Source: an uncultured Oscillospiraceae bacterium | GTDB taxonomy: Bacteria > Bacillota > Clostridia > Oscillospirales > Oscillospiraceae | Reading direction: 5' to 3' | Assembly: GCA_900768135.1 (NCBI GenBank) | Contig: CAAGBT010000057.1 | Coordinates: forward strand, 1 to 60,600 | DNA length: 60,600 nucleotides | Part shown: positions 17,347 to 25,402 of the stretch, piece by piece | How the letters are laid out: each line of letters opens with the position of its first letter | Position numbering within the stretch: the first letter of the stretch is position 1 | Notes under the pieces: model-generated | What the model saw: the letters and a program-made list of their open reading frames with translations, nothing else | What the model was told of the DNA's origin: nothing | Database searches by the model: none | Made by a program: the position numbers and the translations under genes

Positions 17347-17721
17347 CATAAACGCCTTCTGAAATGCGCGGTGGGGAAAAAGTGGAGCAAATAGCTTTAA
17401 CAAATTGCACAAATGGGGAATCGCCAGGTGAAAAAACCGACTTTTTTCGACTTGGGTGGTGATGGCCTTGGCATTTTCCAGATGTGGTAAGCTCTGCGCG
17501 CAGCCGCACCACATCTTGTTGCTTTTTCCGAATTGCTACCGTTGGTATTCGGCGTTTACATAATATAATTTACATAATATTTTGACATAATCTACAAAAT
17601 TGGGAGAAATTGGCAATTTCACTTGCGAAACCGAAGCAAAAGTCCTATATTTATAAATGCGTTCGGATTTCCAGATCATGCAGGTGCAGTTGCTTCCGCT
17701 TTGCCAAAGGGGTGACCGTGT
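17347..17721. other. 375-base gene-free stretch with a terminator-like hairpin
   Basis: No supported gene. The left half is G-rich (GTGGGGAAAAAGTGGAG at 17371-17387) and leads to a 9-bp stem AGATGTGGT/ACCACATCT (17480-17516) followed by TGTTGCTTTTT, a credible intrinsic terminator for a short transcript starting around 17350-17400. The right half is AT-rich (17560-17620), with several CATAAT-like hexamers that could serve as -10 elements for spoIIM, including a sporulation sigma factor, but none is decisive. Confidence 0.4.
17480..17527 (+). terminator. Hairpin and T-tract in the gene-free stretch before spoIIM
   Basis: A 9-bp stem AGATGTGGT/ACCACATCT with a 19-nt GC-rich loop, followed by TGTTGCTTTTT. 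It would end either read-through from the upstream membrane-protein gene or a short independent RNA. Confidence 0.55.
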
Positions 17722-18348
17722 TTGTTTGATCGGGCGAACAGAAGAAAGCGGCGCGCCGTTTTGACGCGGCGTGTGCCGGTTCCGCTGCTGGTGCTTTCCG
17801 CCTTCACCGCGCTGGGCGTGCTGGGCGGCTATGCCGCCGCATCGAGTTCCGCGCCGCGCATGGGCAATGAGCTGCAGCGCTATTTTGAAACCTACCTTGC
17901 GCTTGGCACGCGAAGTTCCTTTGGCGCAGAGACCCTGCTTGGCACCATCGTTTGCTATTTTCGTGCGCCGTTTTTTGCTTTTCTGTCGGGATTTGCTTCT
18001 GTCGGCGTTCTGCTCATTCCGCTTATCTGTGCGTTTCAAGGGTTTCTTATCTCCTATTCGCTGTTCTGCTTTGCATTTTCTCTGGGCAGGGTGAGCTTTC
18101 CGCTGCTTTTGGCGCTGTTTGGCATCCGTCTGCTGACGGTGCTGCCCTGTATGCTGCTGCTTGGCACCGCTGCGCTGGATAAATCCCGCTCACTTCTGCT
18201 GCTTTCCTGTGCAGGATCCCGGGCGGGGCCTGTCGCTTACGGCAGCGCATACTGGTATCGTTTTGGCGTGTGTTGTGTGTGCTTATTTCTCGGCTCCATG
18301 CTGGAGCTTTGGCTTGTCCCGCAGTTTCTGCTGCTGGCGGCAAGCTGA
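17722..18348 (+). CDS. spoIIM: Stage II sporulation protein M-like membrane protein
   Basis: A 208-aa polytopic membrane protein with four to five hydrophobic segments, a basic N-terminus and the SpoIIM-type arrangement of a short extracytoplasmic region (residues about 40-75) between helix 1 and the membrane bundle. SpoIIM scaffolds the engulfment enzymes SpoIID and SpoIIP in the mother cell. The start is TTG, with AAAGGGGTGA upstream. The immediate downstream neighbour is xerD, a typical clostridial arrangement. Sequence similarity is modest, so the name rests partly on context. Confidence 0.72.
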   Translation: MFDRANRRKRRAVLTRRVPVPLLVLSAFTALGVLGGYAAASSSAPRMGNELQRYFETYLALGTRSSFGAETLLGTIVCYFRAPFFAFLSGFASVGVLLIPLICAFQGFLISYSLFCFAFSLGRVSFPLLLALFGIRLLTVLPCMLLLGTAALDKSRSLLLLSCAGSRAGPVAYGSAYWYRFGVCCVCLFLGSMLELWLVPQFLLLAAS

Positions 18349-18373
18349 TCGGTCACGGAAGGAGGGATGATCT

Positions 18374-19258
18374 GTGGCAGAGCTTTTATCGCAATATGAG
18401 ACGTATCTGGCTGAAGAAAAGCACGCTTCGCAGAATACCCTCAGTTCCTATATGCGCGACCTGCACCAGTTTTCCGCCTATCTGGACGAATACAGCGCCG
18501 TGCCGCCGGAAGAGGCGACGCAGGAGATCATCAGCAGCTATGTTGCATGGATGGGCGGAAAGGGAAAGTCCGCCGCTACGATCACCCGCTCGCTCGCTTC
18601 AATCAAATCCTTCTACACCTACCTTCAAATGAGCGGCGTGGTGCGTACCAATCCTGCCAAGGGCGTTGCAGCGCTGAAGGTCGAGCATAAATTCCCGGAA
18701 GTGCTGACCGGCAAAGAGGTCGAGCTGTTCCTGGATCAGCCGCGCTGCGTAGACGCCAAGGGTTACCGCGACCATGCGATGCTGGAGCTGCTTTATGCCA
18801 CCGGCATCCGCGTTTCCGAGCTGATCTCGCTCAATGAGGGCGATGTGAGTCTCAGCGCCGGCTTTATCCGCGCGCGCAGCAAGGGGAAAGAACGGGTGAT
18901 CCCGCTGTATCCTGCTGCGGTAAAGGCGCTCTCCGCCTACATAAAAGAGGTTCGTCCGCAGCTGCTGGCCGATCCGGAAGAGCAGGCTCTGTTCGTCAAC
19001 ATGAACGGCGAGCGTATGAGCCGGCAGGGATTCTGGAAAATCGTAAAGCATTATCAGGAAACGGCAGGGATCTCGAAGGATATCACGCCGCACACGCTGC
19101 GGCATTCCTTTGCTGTACACCTGCTGGAAAACGGCGCGGATCTGCGGTCCATTCAGGAAATGCTGGGCCACGCGGATATTTCCTCGACGCAGATCTATAC
19201 GCATGTGGTGAAAAAGCATCTGAAGGATGTCTACCAAAAGGCGCATCCCAGAGCATAA
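18374..19258 (+). CDS. xerD: Site-specific tyrosine recombinase XerD
   Basis: 294-aa tyrosine recombinase for chromosome-dimer resolution at dif. The N-terminal SAM-like core-binding domain covers residues 1-90. The catalytic domain shows Arg in ATGIRVSELISL, Lys in SKGKERVIPL, and HTLRHSFAVHLLENGADL followed by LGHADISSTQIYTHV with the nucleophile Tyr. The start is GTG with GGAGGG upstream. A second Xer-like gene at 43.3-44.3 kb may be its partner or a separate recombinase. Confidence 0.92.
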   Translation: MAELLSQYETYLAEEKHASQNTLSSYMRDLHQFSAYLDEYSAVPPEEATQEIISSYVAWMGGKGKSAATITRSLASIKSFYTYLQMSGVVRTNPAKGVAALKVEHKFPEVLTGKEVELFLDQPRCVDAKGYRDHAMLELLYATGIRVSELISLNEGDVSLSAGFIRARSKGKERVIPLYPAAVKALSAYIKEVRPQLLADPEEQALFVNMNGERMSRQGFWKIVKHYQETAGISKDITPHTLRHSFAVHLLENGADLRSIQEMLGHADISSTQIYTHVVKKHLKDVYQKAHPRA

Positions 19259-19273
19259 GTGAACTGAAAAACA

Positions 19274-19308
19274 GGGGCCGCCTCGCAAGAGGCGGCCCCC
19301 GCATTTTC
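19274..19308 (+). terminator. Intrinsic terminator after xerD
   Basis: An 11-bp perfect stem GGGGCCGCCTC/GAGGCGGCCCC with a GCAA tetraloop, followed by CCGCATTTTCC. Confidence 0.8.
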
Positions 19309-19386
19309 CTGCGCCACATTTCTCGTTGCATTCGGGGTGGACATTTGATATAATCAAAAAGATCAGTAACATGGGAGGGGATGCGC

Positions 19387-19899
19387 GTGCGGATACTCGG
19401 GATCGATCCGGGCATCGCCATCGTCGGATTCGGGATGATCGAATCCGCGAACGGACAGGTCAAGCTTTTGAATTACGGCGCGATCACCACGCCGGCAGGA
19501 CTTCCGCTCGCGCGCCGCCTCGTGCAGATCGAGCAGGACATGGAAGCGCTTATTTCGCAGCTCAGGCCTGACGCCATCGCGGTGGAGGAACTGTTCTTCT
19601 CGAACAATATTACGACCGGCATTGCGGTAGCGCATGGACGCGGAATCATCCTCTGCACGGCAGAAAAGAGCGGGGTGCCGCTCTATGAATACACCCCCAT
19701 GCAGGTCAAGCAGGCGGTCGTCGGCTACGGCCTCGCCGAAAAAAAGCAGGTCATGGACATGGTCAAGCGGCTCTTGAAGCTTAAGAGCGTGCCGCGTCCG
19801 GACGATGCGGCGGATGCGCTTGCTATCGCCATCTGCCACGCGCGCAGCGCAACCTCGCTGCTCAGCCGCGTGGAGAGCCAGGTAAAACAGACGATTTGA
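19387..19899 (+). CDS. ruvC: Holliday junction resolvase RuvC
   Basis: Endonuclease that cuts Holliday junctions moved by RuvAB. The 170-aa product carries the acidic catalytic residues in RILGIDPG (Asp), VEELFFSNN (Glu) and PDDAADALAIA (Asp pair). GGAGGGG at 19374-19380 directly abuts an ATG at 19381, leaving no spacing, whereas the in-frame GTG at 19387 sits six bases away and gives the canonical N-terminus MRILGIDPG; GTG 19387 is therefore chosen. It is followed by ruvA after 15 bases. Confidence 0.94.
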   Translation: MRILGIDPGIAIVGFGMIESANGQVKLLNYGAITTPAGLPLARRLVQIEQDMEALISQLRPDAIAVEELFFSNNITTGIAVAHGRGIILCTAEKSGVPLYEYTPMQVKQAVVGYGLAEKKQVMDMVKRLLKLKSVPRPDDAADALAIAICHARSATSLLSRVESQVKQTI

Positions 19900-19914
19900 T
19901 CGGGGAGGAACGAT

Positions 19915-20511
19915 ATGTTCTATTATGTCAGCGGAACGGTTGCTCATGTAGAACCGTACCTTGCCGTGATCGATTGCGGCGGGGTGGGGTATGCCTGCCG
20001 GACTACCAGCACAACGATCTCGCAGCTTCAGGTGGGGAAAGCTGGAAAGCTTTACACCTATCTGAACGTTGGTGAAGATGTTTTTGACCTTTACGGCTTT
20101 GCCACGGAAAGCGAACTTGGCTGCTTCAGGCAGCTCATCGGCGTTTCGGGGGTGGGGCCGAAGGCGGCGCTTGCGGTCCTGTCCGTCTGCACGCCGCAGA
20201 ACTTTGCCATGGCAGTTATCACGGGCGATGAGAAAGCGCTCGTCGCCGCGCCGGGGATTGGCAGGAAGATCGCTCAGCGCATCATCCTTGAGCTGAAGGA
20301 CAAGCTCGCGCGCGAACAGAAAGAAATCGGCCTGCCTTATGAGACCGGTATCGTTGTGGGCGGGAAGAGCAAAGCGAGTGAAGCGGCAGCGGCGCTCGCA
20401 GTGTTGGGCTATACGCAGCAGGATATCGCCGTTGCGATGAAGGGCATAGACGTGGAAAATCTGCCGCTTGAGGAAATTGTAAGGCAAAGCCTTAAAAAGA
20501 TGGTAAAGTAA
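19915..20511 (+). CDS. ruvA: Holliday junction branch migration protein RuvA
   Basis: 198-aa junction-binding tetramer subunit that loads RuvB. The OB-fold N-terminal domain (about 1-62) is followed by two helix-hairpin-helix motifs (LIGVSGVGPKAALAVLS and VAAPGIGRKIAQRIILEL) and the C-terminal RuvB-binding domain (about 150-198). RBS GGGAGGAA lies upstream. Normally ruvB follows almost directly; here about 250 bases of palindrome-rich DNA intervene. Confidence 0.95.
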   Translation: MFYYVSGTVAHVEPYLAVIDCGGVGYACRTTSTTISQLQVGKAGKLYTYLNVGEDVFDLYGFATESELGCFRQLIGVSGVGPKAALAVLSVCTPQNFAMAVITGDEKALVAAPGIGRKIAQRIILELKDKLAREQKEIGLPYETGIVVGGKSKASEAAAALAVLGYTQQDIAVAMKGIDVENLPLEEIVRQSLKKMVK

Positions 20512-20513
20512 TT

Positions 20514-20735
20514 TCATCAAAAGTCCTCTGGACTTTTGATGAACAGAGATACGCGCCGCTCTGTGCCTCGGTGAGCCGCCGCGGGCGGCTCATTCGACAC
20601 TCGCTTTGCGTAAGGTGTGATTTGCCACGCGCACGCCCCAGGGCGGCCTCTCTTGCCGCTCTGCGGCAATTCACCTTCTGTCGCGGCAAATCACGATCGA
20701 ATTTAGTTTGCGCCGTGCGCGGCGCAAAATCTGCG
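20514..20735. repeat. Cluster of palindromes between ruvA and ruvB
   Basis: About 220 bases without a supported gene, packed with inverted repeats: TCATCAAAAGTCC/GGACTTTTGATGA (13-bp arms, 3-nt loop) directly after ruvA; ACAGAG/CTCTGT; TGAGCCGCC/GGCGGCTCA; a longer-range GTGATTTGCC/GGCAAATCAC enclosing TTGCCGC/GCGGCAA; and TTTGCGCCG/CGGCGCAAA. The first could act as a terminator. The whole resembles a small dispersed palindromic element or a structured RNA. No other copy was noticed in this window. Confidence 0.55.
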
Positions 20736-20760
20736 ATGCTTGATTAAAGGAAGTGAGCTT

Positions 20761-21816
20761 TTGAGCATTGATTTCGGAACCGATATTTATGAAGAGCCCA
20801 TCGTGGCGACGACCTTCCTGAGCGAGGATGCGCAGGAGGGTTCTCTGCGTCCGAAGACGCTCCAGGAATACATCGGGCAGGAAAAGGCGAAGGGCAACCT
20901 TGCCGTCTTCATCGCGGCGGCGAAAAAGCGCGGCGAGTCGCTTGACCATGTGCTGCTGCACGGCCCTCCGGGCCTTGGCAAGACGACGCTTGCAGGCATT
21001 ATTGCCCAGGAAATGGGCGTGAACATCCGCATCACGTCCGGCCCGGCCATTGAGAAGGCGGGCGACCTGGCGGCTCTGCTGACGAACCTGAGCGAGGGGG
21101 ATATCCTGTTTGTTGATGAGATCCACCGCCTGAACCGCAGCGTGGAGGAGATCCTGTACCCCGCAATGGAGGACTACGCCATCGACATCATTGTCGGCAA
21201 GGGGCCGAGTGCGAACTCGATCCGGCTTGACCTGCCGCACTTCACGCTCATCGGAGCAACAACACGCGCAGGCCAGCTGTCCGCGCCGCTGCGCGACCGC
21301 TTCGGCGTCACGCTGCGCCTGGAGCTTTACACGCCGCAGGAGCTGGCAAAGATCGTCACACGCTCGGCAAGCATTCTGAATGTCGATATTGACCCGAGCG
21401 GCGCATTTGAGATCGCGCGCCGCTCGCGCGGTACGCCGCGCATTGCTAACCGTATGCTGCGCCGCGTGCGCGACTTTGCAGACGTCAAAGCCGATGGCAT
21501 GATCACAAGCGCGGTCGCGGATGAGGCGCTGCGCGCGCTTGAGATCGACGATCTGGGCCTTGATCCCATCGACCATCGGATGCTGCTTGCTATTATCGAA
21601 AACTACGGCGGCGGTCCCGTTGGCATCGAGACGCTGGCGGCGACCATCGGCGAGGAAGCCGTCACGCTGCTGGATGTTTACGAGCCGTATCTGATGCAGC
21701 TCGGCTTTTTGCAGCGCACGCCGCGCGGACGCTGCGTCACACGCAAGGCGTATGAACACCTGGGGCTTTCCGTGCCGAAAGGCAGGGAGGAGCTTCCTGA
21801 ACAGATCAGCCTGTAA
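20761..21816 (+). CDS. ruvB: Holliday junction branch migration helicase RuvB
   Basis: AAA+ motor of the RuvABC resolvasome. Walker A is GPPGLGKTTL, Walker B is LFVDEIHRLNR, sensor and arginine-finger regions are normal (IGATTRAGQLSAPLRDRFG), and a winged helix lies at the C-terminus. The frame opens with a TTG at 20740, but TTG 20761 is better placed after AAAGGAAGTGA and gives 351 aa with a normal N-terminus (SIDFGTDIYEE). Genes ruvC-ruvA-ruvB form one DNA-repair group. Confidence 0.94.
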   Translation: MSIDFGTDIYEEPIVATTFLSEDAQEGSLRPKTLQEYIGQEKAKGNLAVFIAAAKKRGESLDHVLLHGPPGLGKTTLAGIIAQEMGVNIRITSGPAIEKAGDLAALLTNLSEGDILFVDEIHRLNRSVEEILYPAMEDYAIDIIVGKGPSANSIRLDLPHFTLIGATTRAGQLSAPLRDRFGVTLRLELYTPQELAKIVTRSASILNVDIDPSGAFEIARRSRGTPRIANRMLRRVRDFADVKADGMITSAVADEALRALEIDDLGLDPIDHRMLLAIIENYGGGPVGIETLAATIGEEAVTLLDVYEPYLMQLGFLQRTPRGRCVTRKAYEHLGLSVPKGREELPEQISL

Positions 21817-21880
21817 AGTGTATTTCCTTGCGCTTTGCTGCAATTATAATCAATCTTTGTGAGATTTGAGGAATGATATT

Positions 21881-23227
21881 ATGGGAAAACTGTTTGGTAC
21901 CGATGGTATCCGAGGCGTGGTGGGGGAGAACCTGACGGTCGATCTTGCCTTCCGCACTGGAAAGGCAATCGCCGCCGTTCTGAAGGAGAAAACGGGCAGA
22001 AAGCCGCTTATCACCATAGGAAAGGATACTCGCATTTCTTCCGATATGCTGGAAAGCGCGCTGATCGCCGGCATCTGTTCTGTCGGCGGTGATGTGATGC
22101 CGTTTGGCGTGCTGCCAACGCCCGCCGTTGCTTATTTGACGGTGCTGCGCGGGGCGGATGCCGGCATTGTGATCTCCGCGTCGCATAATCCATATGAGCA
22201 TAATGGCATAAAGGTCTTCAACGAAAAGGGCTACAAGCTGCCCGATGCGATCGAGGAGCAGGTGGAAGAGCGCATCCTGACCGATATTTATCCTGCCGCC
22301 ACGCACGGCGGGATCGGTGTGCTGCGGCACGGGCTGCGTCAGGCGCGGGAAGCGTATATCGACCATCTGGCCGGAACGATCGAGAGCGATCTCGCCGGGC
22401 TGCGCGTCCTGGTGGACTGCTCGAACGGCGCGGCATCGGCAACGGCTCCGGAGCTGTTCGGCCGCTTCCGCTGTTTCTGCGACTTTATCCACCGTGAGCC
22501 GGACGGCGTGAACATCAACGACCGCTGCGGTTCAACGCATCTGGACGACCTTGCGGCAAAGGTCGTTGCGGGCGGCTATGATATCGGCGTTGCGTTCGAC
22601 GGCGATGCGGATCGCTGCCTGCTTGTTGACGAGGCGGGCAGCGTGATCGATGGAGACCGGGTGCTTGCTGTGTGCGGCGCGGATATGAAGCACCGCGGCA
22701 GGCTGGATGGCGGAACGATCGTTGCGACGGTGATGTCCAATCTTGGGTTGCATGAGTTCTGCCGTGAAAACGGTCTGGGGCTGGTCTGCACGGGAGTGGG
22801 CGACCGCAACGTGCTGGAAAAAATGAACGAGTGCGGCTATAAGCTTGGCGGGGAGCAGTCCGGCCATACGATCTTCACCGATTTTGCAACGACCGGCGAT
22901 GGTCAGCTCACAGCGCTGCAGTTTCTGGATGTGCTTGCGCGCAGCGGAAAAACGGCGGCGCAGCTTTCTTCGCTCTGCCCGCAGTATCCGCAGGTGCTGG
23001 TCAATGTTTCCGTGCCGCACGAGCGCGGTGAAAAGGAACGCATCATGGCCGCCGCGCCGCTGGCGGCAGCGATCGCAGAGGAGGAAGGCCGGCTTTCCGG
23101 GAGCGGGCGCATTCTGGTGCGGCCAAGCGGCACAGAGGCGCTGATCCGCGTCATGGTCGAAGCGAAAACGGAGCAGATTGCCGGACATATTGCCGAAAAA
23201 TTGGCAGATGTGATCAAATCAATTTGA
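21881..23227 (+). CDS. glmM: Phosphoglucosamine mutase
   Basis: Interconverts glucosamine-6-phosphate and glucosamine-1-phosphate for UDP-GlcNAc and peptidoglycan synthesis. The 448-aa protein shows the N-terminus GKLFGTDGIRGVVGE, the phosphoserine loop SASHNPYEHNG (Ser101), the metal-binding FDGDADRCL loop and the C-terminal phosphate-binding VRPSGTEALIRVMVE. ATG 21881 follows TTGAGGAATG; a slightly upstream in-frame ATG gives a non-canonical extension. Confidence 0.96.
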   Translation: MGKLFGTDGIRGVVGENLTVDLAFRTGKAIAAVLKEKTGRKPLITIGKDTRISSDMLESALIAGICSVGGDVMPFGVLPTPAVAYLTVLRGADAGIVISASHNPYEHNGIKVFNEKGYKLPDAIEEQVEERILTDIYPAATHGGIGVLRHGLRQAREAYIDHLAGTIESDLAGLRVLVDCSNGAASATAPELFGRFRCFCDFIHREPDGVNINDRCGSTHLDDLAAKVVAGGYDIGVAFDGDADRCLLVDEAGSVIDGDRVLAVCGADMKHRGRLDGGTIVATVMSNLGLHEFCRENGLGLVCTGVGDRNVLEKMNECGYKLGGEQSGHTIFTDFATTGDGQLTALQFLDVLARSGKTAAQLSSLCPQYPQVLVNVSVPHERGEKERIMAAAPLAAAIAEEEGRLSGSGRILVRPSGTEALIRVMVEAKTEQIAGHIAEKLADVIKSI

Positions 23228-23263
23228 ATCACTTGTTCTTTTTAATGAACTTTTCATAATTGC

Positions 23264-23293
23264 TTGACAAAACAATCACACAGCGGGTATAAT
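23264..23293 (+). promoter_or_regulatory. Strong promoter overlapping the sigH start
   Basis: Perfect TTGACA (23264-23269) and TATAAT (23288-23293) with an 18-bp spacer. The tandem ATGs of the downstream gene are at 23296 and 23299, so a start site 6-8 bases after the -10 element would leave essentially no 5' leader. Confidence 0.75.
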
Positions 23294-23295
23294 AC

Positions 23296-23940
23296 ATGAT
23301 GTATCATCAGAATGAGAATGACTATGCGGGCTTTTCAGCTTGCACAGACGAACAGCTTTGCGCTATGGCTGCGGCGGGCGGCAGGGAAGCCGAGGAGCTT
23401 CTTGTCACACGTTACTACGGCACGGTACGCGCCTGTGCGCGTCCTTTGTTCCTCGCTGGCGGCGATGGAGAGGATCTGATCCAGGAGGGAATGTTCGGCC
23501 TCATTCAGGCGATACGGGAATACCAGCCGGATAAGGCTGCGTCGTTCCGCACATTCGCGGAAATCTGCATCCGTAACCGCTTGTGTTCTGCACTTCGCGC
23601 CGCATCGCGCGGCAAGCACTATCCACTGAACGAATCCATATCCCTTGATACTCCTTTCTTTGACAGCACTTCTTATACCTCTGGTGCGTTCGATCCCAGC
23701 CATACCGATCCCGAGCTTCTTATCATCGACCGGGATCATGTGGCAGGTCTGCTGGAAAGCACCCGTAAGCAGTTGTCCGAGTTCGAGGCAAAGATCTTAG
23801 GGTACTATTTGGAAGGCCTTTCCTGCCATGAGATAGCAGAGGCCGTTGGCAAGTCTCCGAAATCGGTTGACAACGCCGTGCAGCGCGTCCGCCGCAAGGC
23901 AGCGCGGCACATTTCTCCCGGCGATATCAGCAAACGCTGA
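23296..23940 (+). CDS. sigH: Sporulation sigma factor SigH (sigma-70 family)
   Basis: 214-aa RNA polymerase sigma factor. Region 2 is GGDGEDLIQEGMFGLIQAIR followed by PDKAASFRTFAEICIRNRL, and region 4 (residues about 160-210) contains the HTH LSCHEIAEAVGKSPKSVDNA. The sequence after region 2 (GKHYPLNESISLDTPFF) matches SigH/Spo0H rather than other alternative sigma factors; SigH directs entry into sporulation. Two ATGs open the frame with no recognisable ribosome-binding site, and a perfect -10 element lies three bases upstream, suggesting leaderless translation. An alternative start further in would delete conserved residues. Confidence 0.88.
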   Translation: MMYHQNENDYAGFSACTDEQLCAMAAAGGREAEELLVTRYYGTVRACARPLFLAGGDGEDLIQEGMFGLIQAIREYQPDKAASFRTFAEICIRNRLCSALRAASRGKHYPLNESISLDTPFFDSTSYTSGAFDPSHTDPELLIIDRDHVAGLLESTRKQLSEFEAKILGYYLEGLSCHEIAEAVGKSPKSVDNAVQRVRRKAARHISPGDISKR

Positions 23941-23980
23941 GCGCATATATTTTTTTCTTATTCAAAGAGAGGGTAAAATC

Positions 23981-24259
23981 ATGTACGAAGACAAGACTTT
24001 AGTTTGCAAAGAGTGCGGCAACGAGTTTGTGTTCACCGCCGGTGAGCAGGAGTTCTATGCCGAGCGCGGCTTCCAGAACGAGCCCCAGCGCTGCAAGGCC
24101 TGCCGCGATGCTCGCAAGAATGCTGCCCGCGGTCCCCGTGAGTACTTCACCGCTGTCTGCGCTGCTTGCGGCGGCGAGGCGAAGGTTCCCTTCGAGCCCA
24201 AGTCCGACCGTCCGGTCTACTGCAGCGAGTGCTTTGCCAAGATGCGCGCTGAGCAGTAA
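23981..24259 (+). CDS. Small double zinc-ribbon protein
   Basis: A 92-aa protein with four CxxC pairs: CKEC near residue 10, CKAC near 39, CAAC near 58 and CSEC near 80. They form two probable zinc ribbons. The N-terminal segment (TLVCKECGNEFVFTAGEQEF) is typical of a family of small zinc-ribbon proteins common in Clostridia, of unknown function. AGAGAGGG lies about ten bases before the ATG. The frame is open upstream into sigH, but that portion is a shadow. It is followed by a strong terminator. Confidence 0.8.
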   Translation: MYEDKTLVCKECGNEFVFTAGEQEFYAERGFQNEPQRCKACRDARKNAARGPREYFTAVCAACGGEAKVPFEPKSDRPVYCSECFAKMRAEQ

Positions 24260-24282
24260 TCTTTGCCGTTGTCTTTCATGAA

Positions 24283-24318
24283 AAAAGGCGTCCGCACTTG
24301 CGGACGCCTTTTCTTTTT
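24283..24318 (+). terminator. Intrinsic terminator after the zinc-ribbon gene
   Basis: A 13-bp perfect stem AAAAGGCGTCCGC/GCGGACGCCTTTT with a 4-nt loop, then CTTTTT. Confidence 0.9.
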
Positions 24319-24340
24319 CCAAATTCCTATTGAATTCCTA

Positions 24341-24369
24341 TTGAAAAAACGCGAATAATAGGATAAACT
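24341..24369 (+). promoter_or_regulatory. Promoter of the DUF1858 gene
   Basis: TTGAAA (24341-24346) and TAAACT (24364-24369) with 17-bp spacing, 35 bases before the ATG at 24405. Confidence 0.6.
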
Positions 24370-24404
24370 ATATCCGATAATTCATTTCACGGAGGTGACT
24401 CATT

Positions 24405-24617
24405 ATGATCGAGATCACGCGCGATACCATTATCGGCGACATCCTTGATGTTGCGCCGCAGACCGCGCCGATCTTCCTGTCCATCGGGATGCACTGCCTT
24501 GGCTGCCCCAGCTCCCGTGGAGAAACGGTGGAGGAGGCCTGCATGGTTCACGGCATTGATGTGGATAAGCTGCTGGCACTCGTGAACGAAGAAGCCAACA
24601 AGCCTGCCAAGGAATAA
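24405..24617 (+). CDS. DUF1858 domain protein
   Basis: A 70-aa protein almost entirely made of a DUF1858 domain: ITRDTIIGDILDVAPQTAPI, then FLSIGMHCLGCPSSRGETVEEA with the typical CxxC pair. Proteins of this type are widespread in anaerobes, sometimes fused to hybrid-cluster or redox proteins; their role is unknown, although the Cys pair suggests redox or metal chemistry. It is monocistronic, with its own promoter and terminator. GGAGGTGA lies seven bases before the ATG. Confidence 0.85.
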   Translation: MIEITRDTIIGDILDVAPQTAPIFLSIGMHCLGCPSSRGETVEEACMVHGIDVDKLLALVNEEANKPAKE

Positions 24618-24623
24618 GAAAAG

Positions 24624-24656
24624 GACGCATACGGGATCTTCCGTATGCGTCTTGTT
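24624..24656 (+). terminator. Intrinsic terminator after the DUF1858 gene
   Basis: An 11-bp stem GACGCATACGG/CCGTATGCGTC followed by TTGTTC. Confidence 0.7.
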
Positions 24657-24679
24657 CGCTGAAAGGAAGGGGAAAATGC

Positions 24680-25402
24680 ATGGTCAGCCGCGAATTGCAG
24701 CTTCAGCCCCGCCTGAAATGCATTGCGTCCCTTGTTCGGCAGGGTGCGCGCCTTGCCGATGTGGGTACGGATCACGGTTATCTGCCGGTATGGCTCCTGC
24801 AGCAGGGTCGGATCGCGCAGGCGATTGCTTCCGATATCAACCAGGCTCCGCTCGATCATGCGCGCGCAACAGCCGCCGAATACGGCGTGACAGCGGCGAT
24901 GGATTTCCGGCTCTGTCCCGGGCTTGCCGGGATTCGCGCAGAGGAATGCGATACCATCGTGATCGCCGGCATGGGCGGAGAGACGATCCTCAGCATCCTC
25001 GAGGATGCGCGCTGGACGCGTGACGGCGCGCACATGCTGATCCTGCAGCCGCAGACAAAGGTATCGCTGCTGCGCCGGTGGCTGAGCGAAAACGGATACC
25101 GTTTTCTGGAAGAAGTACTGGTGCAGGACAAGGGGCAAATCTATGTCGTTCTCCGGCTCGCCGGAGGGGAGGAGAGGCGGCTCAGCGAGGCGGACGCCTT
25201 ATGCGGAGTTTTGCTGCAGGGCGACCCGCTGTATGGCGCGTATCTCTCTGCACATATAGAAAAGCTGCGCCGTGCAGAGGAAGGGCTGGCATTGTCATCC
25301 CTGCCAAACAGAGACGCGCGCATCAGGCTGCTCTGCACATTGCGCGCGCAGCTGGAAGATAGAAGGGAGGAGTGGGAGCATGGCAACGGTACAGGAGATT
25401 GA
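24680..25402 (+). CDS. trmK: tRNA (adenine-22-N1)-methyltransferase TrmK
   Basis: 240-aa class I SAM methyltransferase for m1A22 in tRNA. The SAM-binding loop is LADVGTDHGYLPVWLLQQGR, preceded by PRLKCIASLVRQGARL, and IVIAGMGGETILSILE is the family's second signature. RBS AAGGAAGGGG precedes the ATG. Its last 23 bases overlap the following Nif3-like gene; trmK and this neighbour are paired in most Bacillota. Confidence 0.93.
   Translation: MVSRELQLQPRLKCIASLVRQGARLADVGTDHGYLPVWLLQQGRIAQAIASDINQAPLDHARATAAEYGVTAAMDFRLCPGLAGIRAEECDTIVIAGMGGETILSILEDARWTRDGAHMLILQPQTKVSLLRRWLSENGYRFLEEVLVQDKGQIYVVLRLAGGEERRLSEADALCGVLLQGDPLYGAYLSAHIEKLRRAEEGLALSSLPNRDARIRLLCTLRAQLEDRREEWEHGNGTGD

Noticed and set aside
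17371..17387. A sequence like an MraZ box (GTGGGG and AAAGTGGAG)
   Set aside because: Only one clear AAAGTGG unit and no mraZ or cell-division gene follows.
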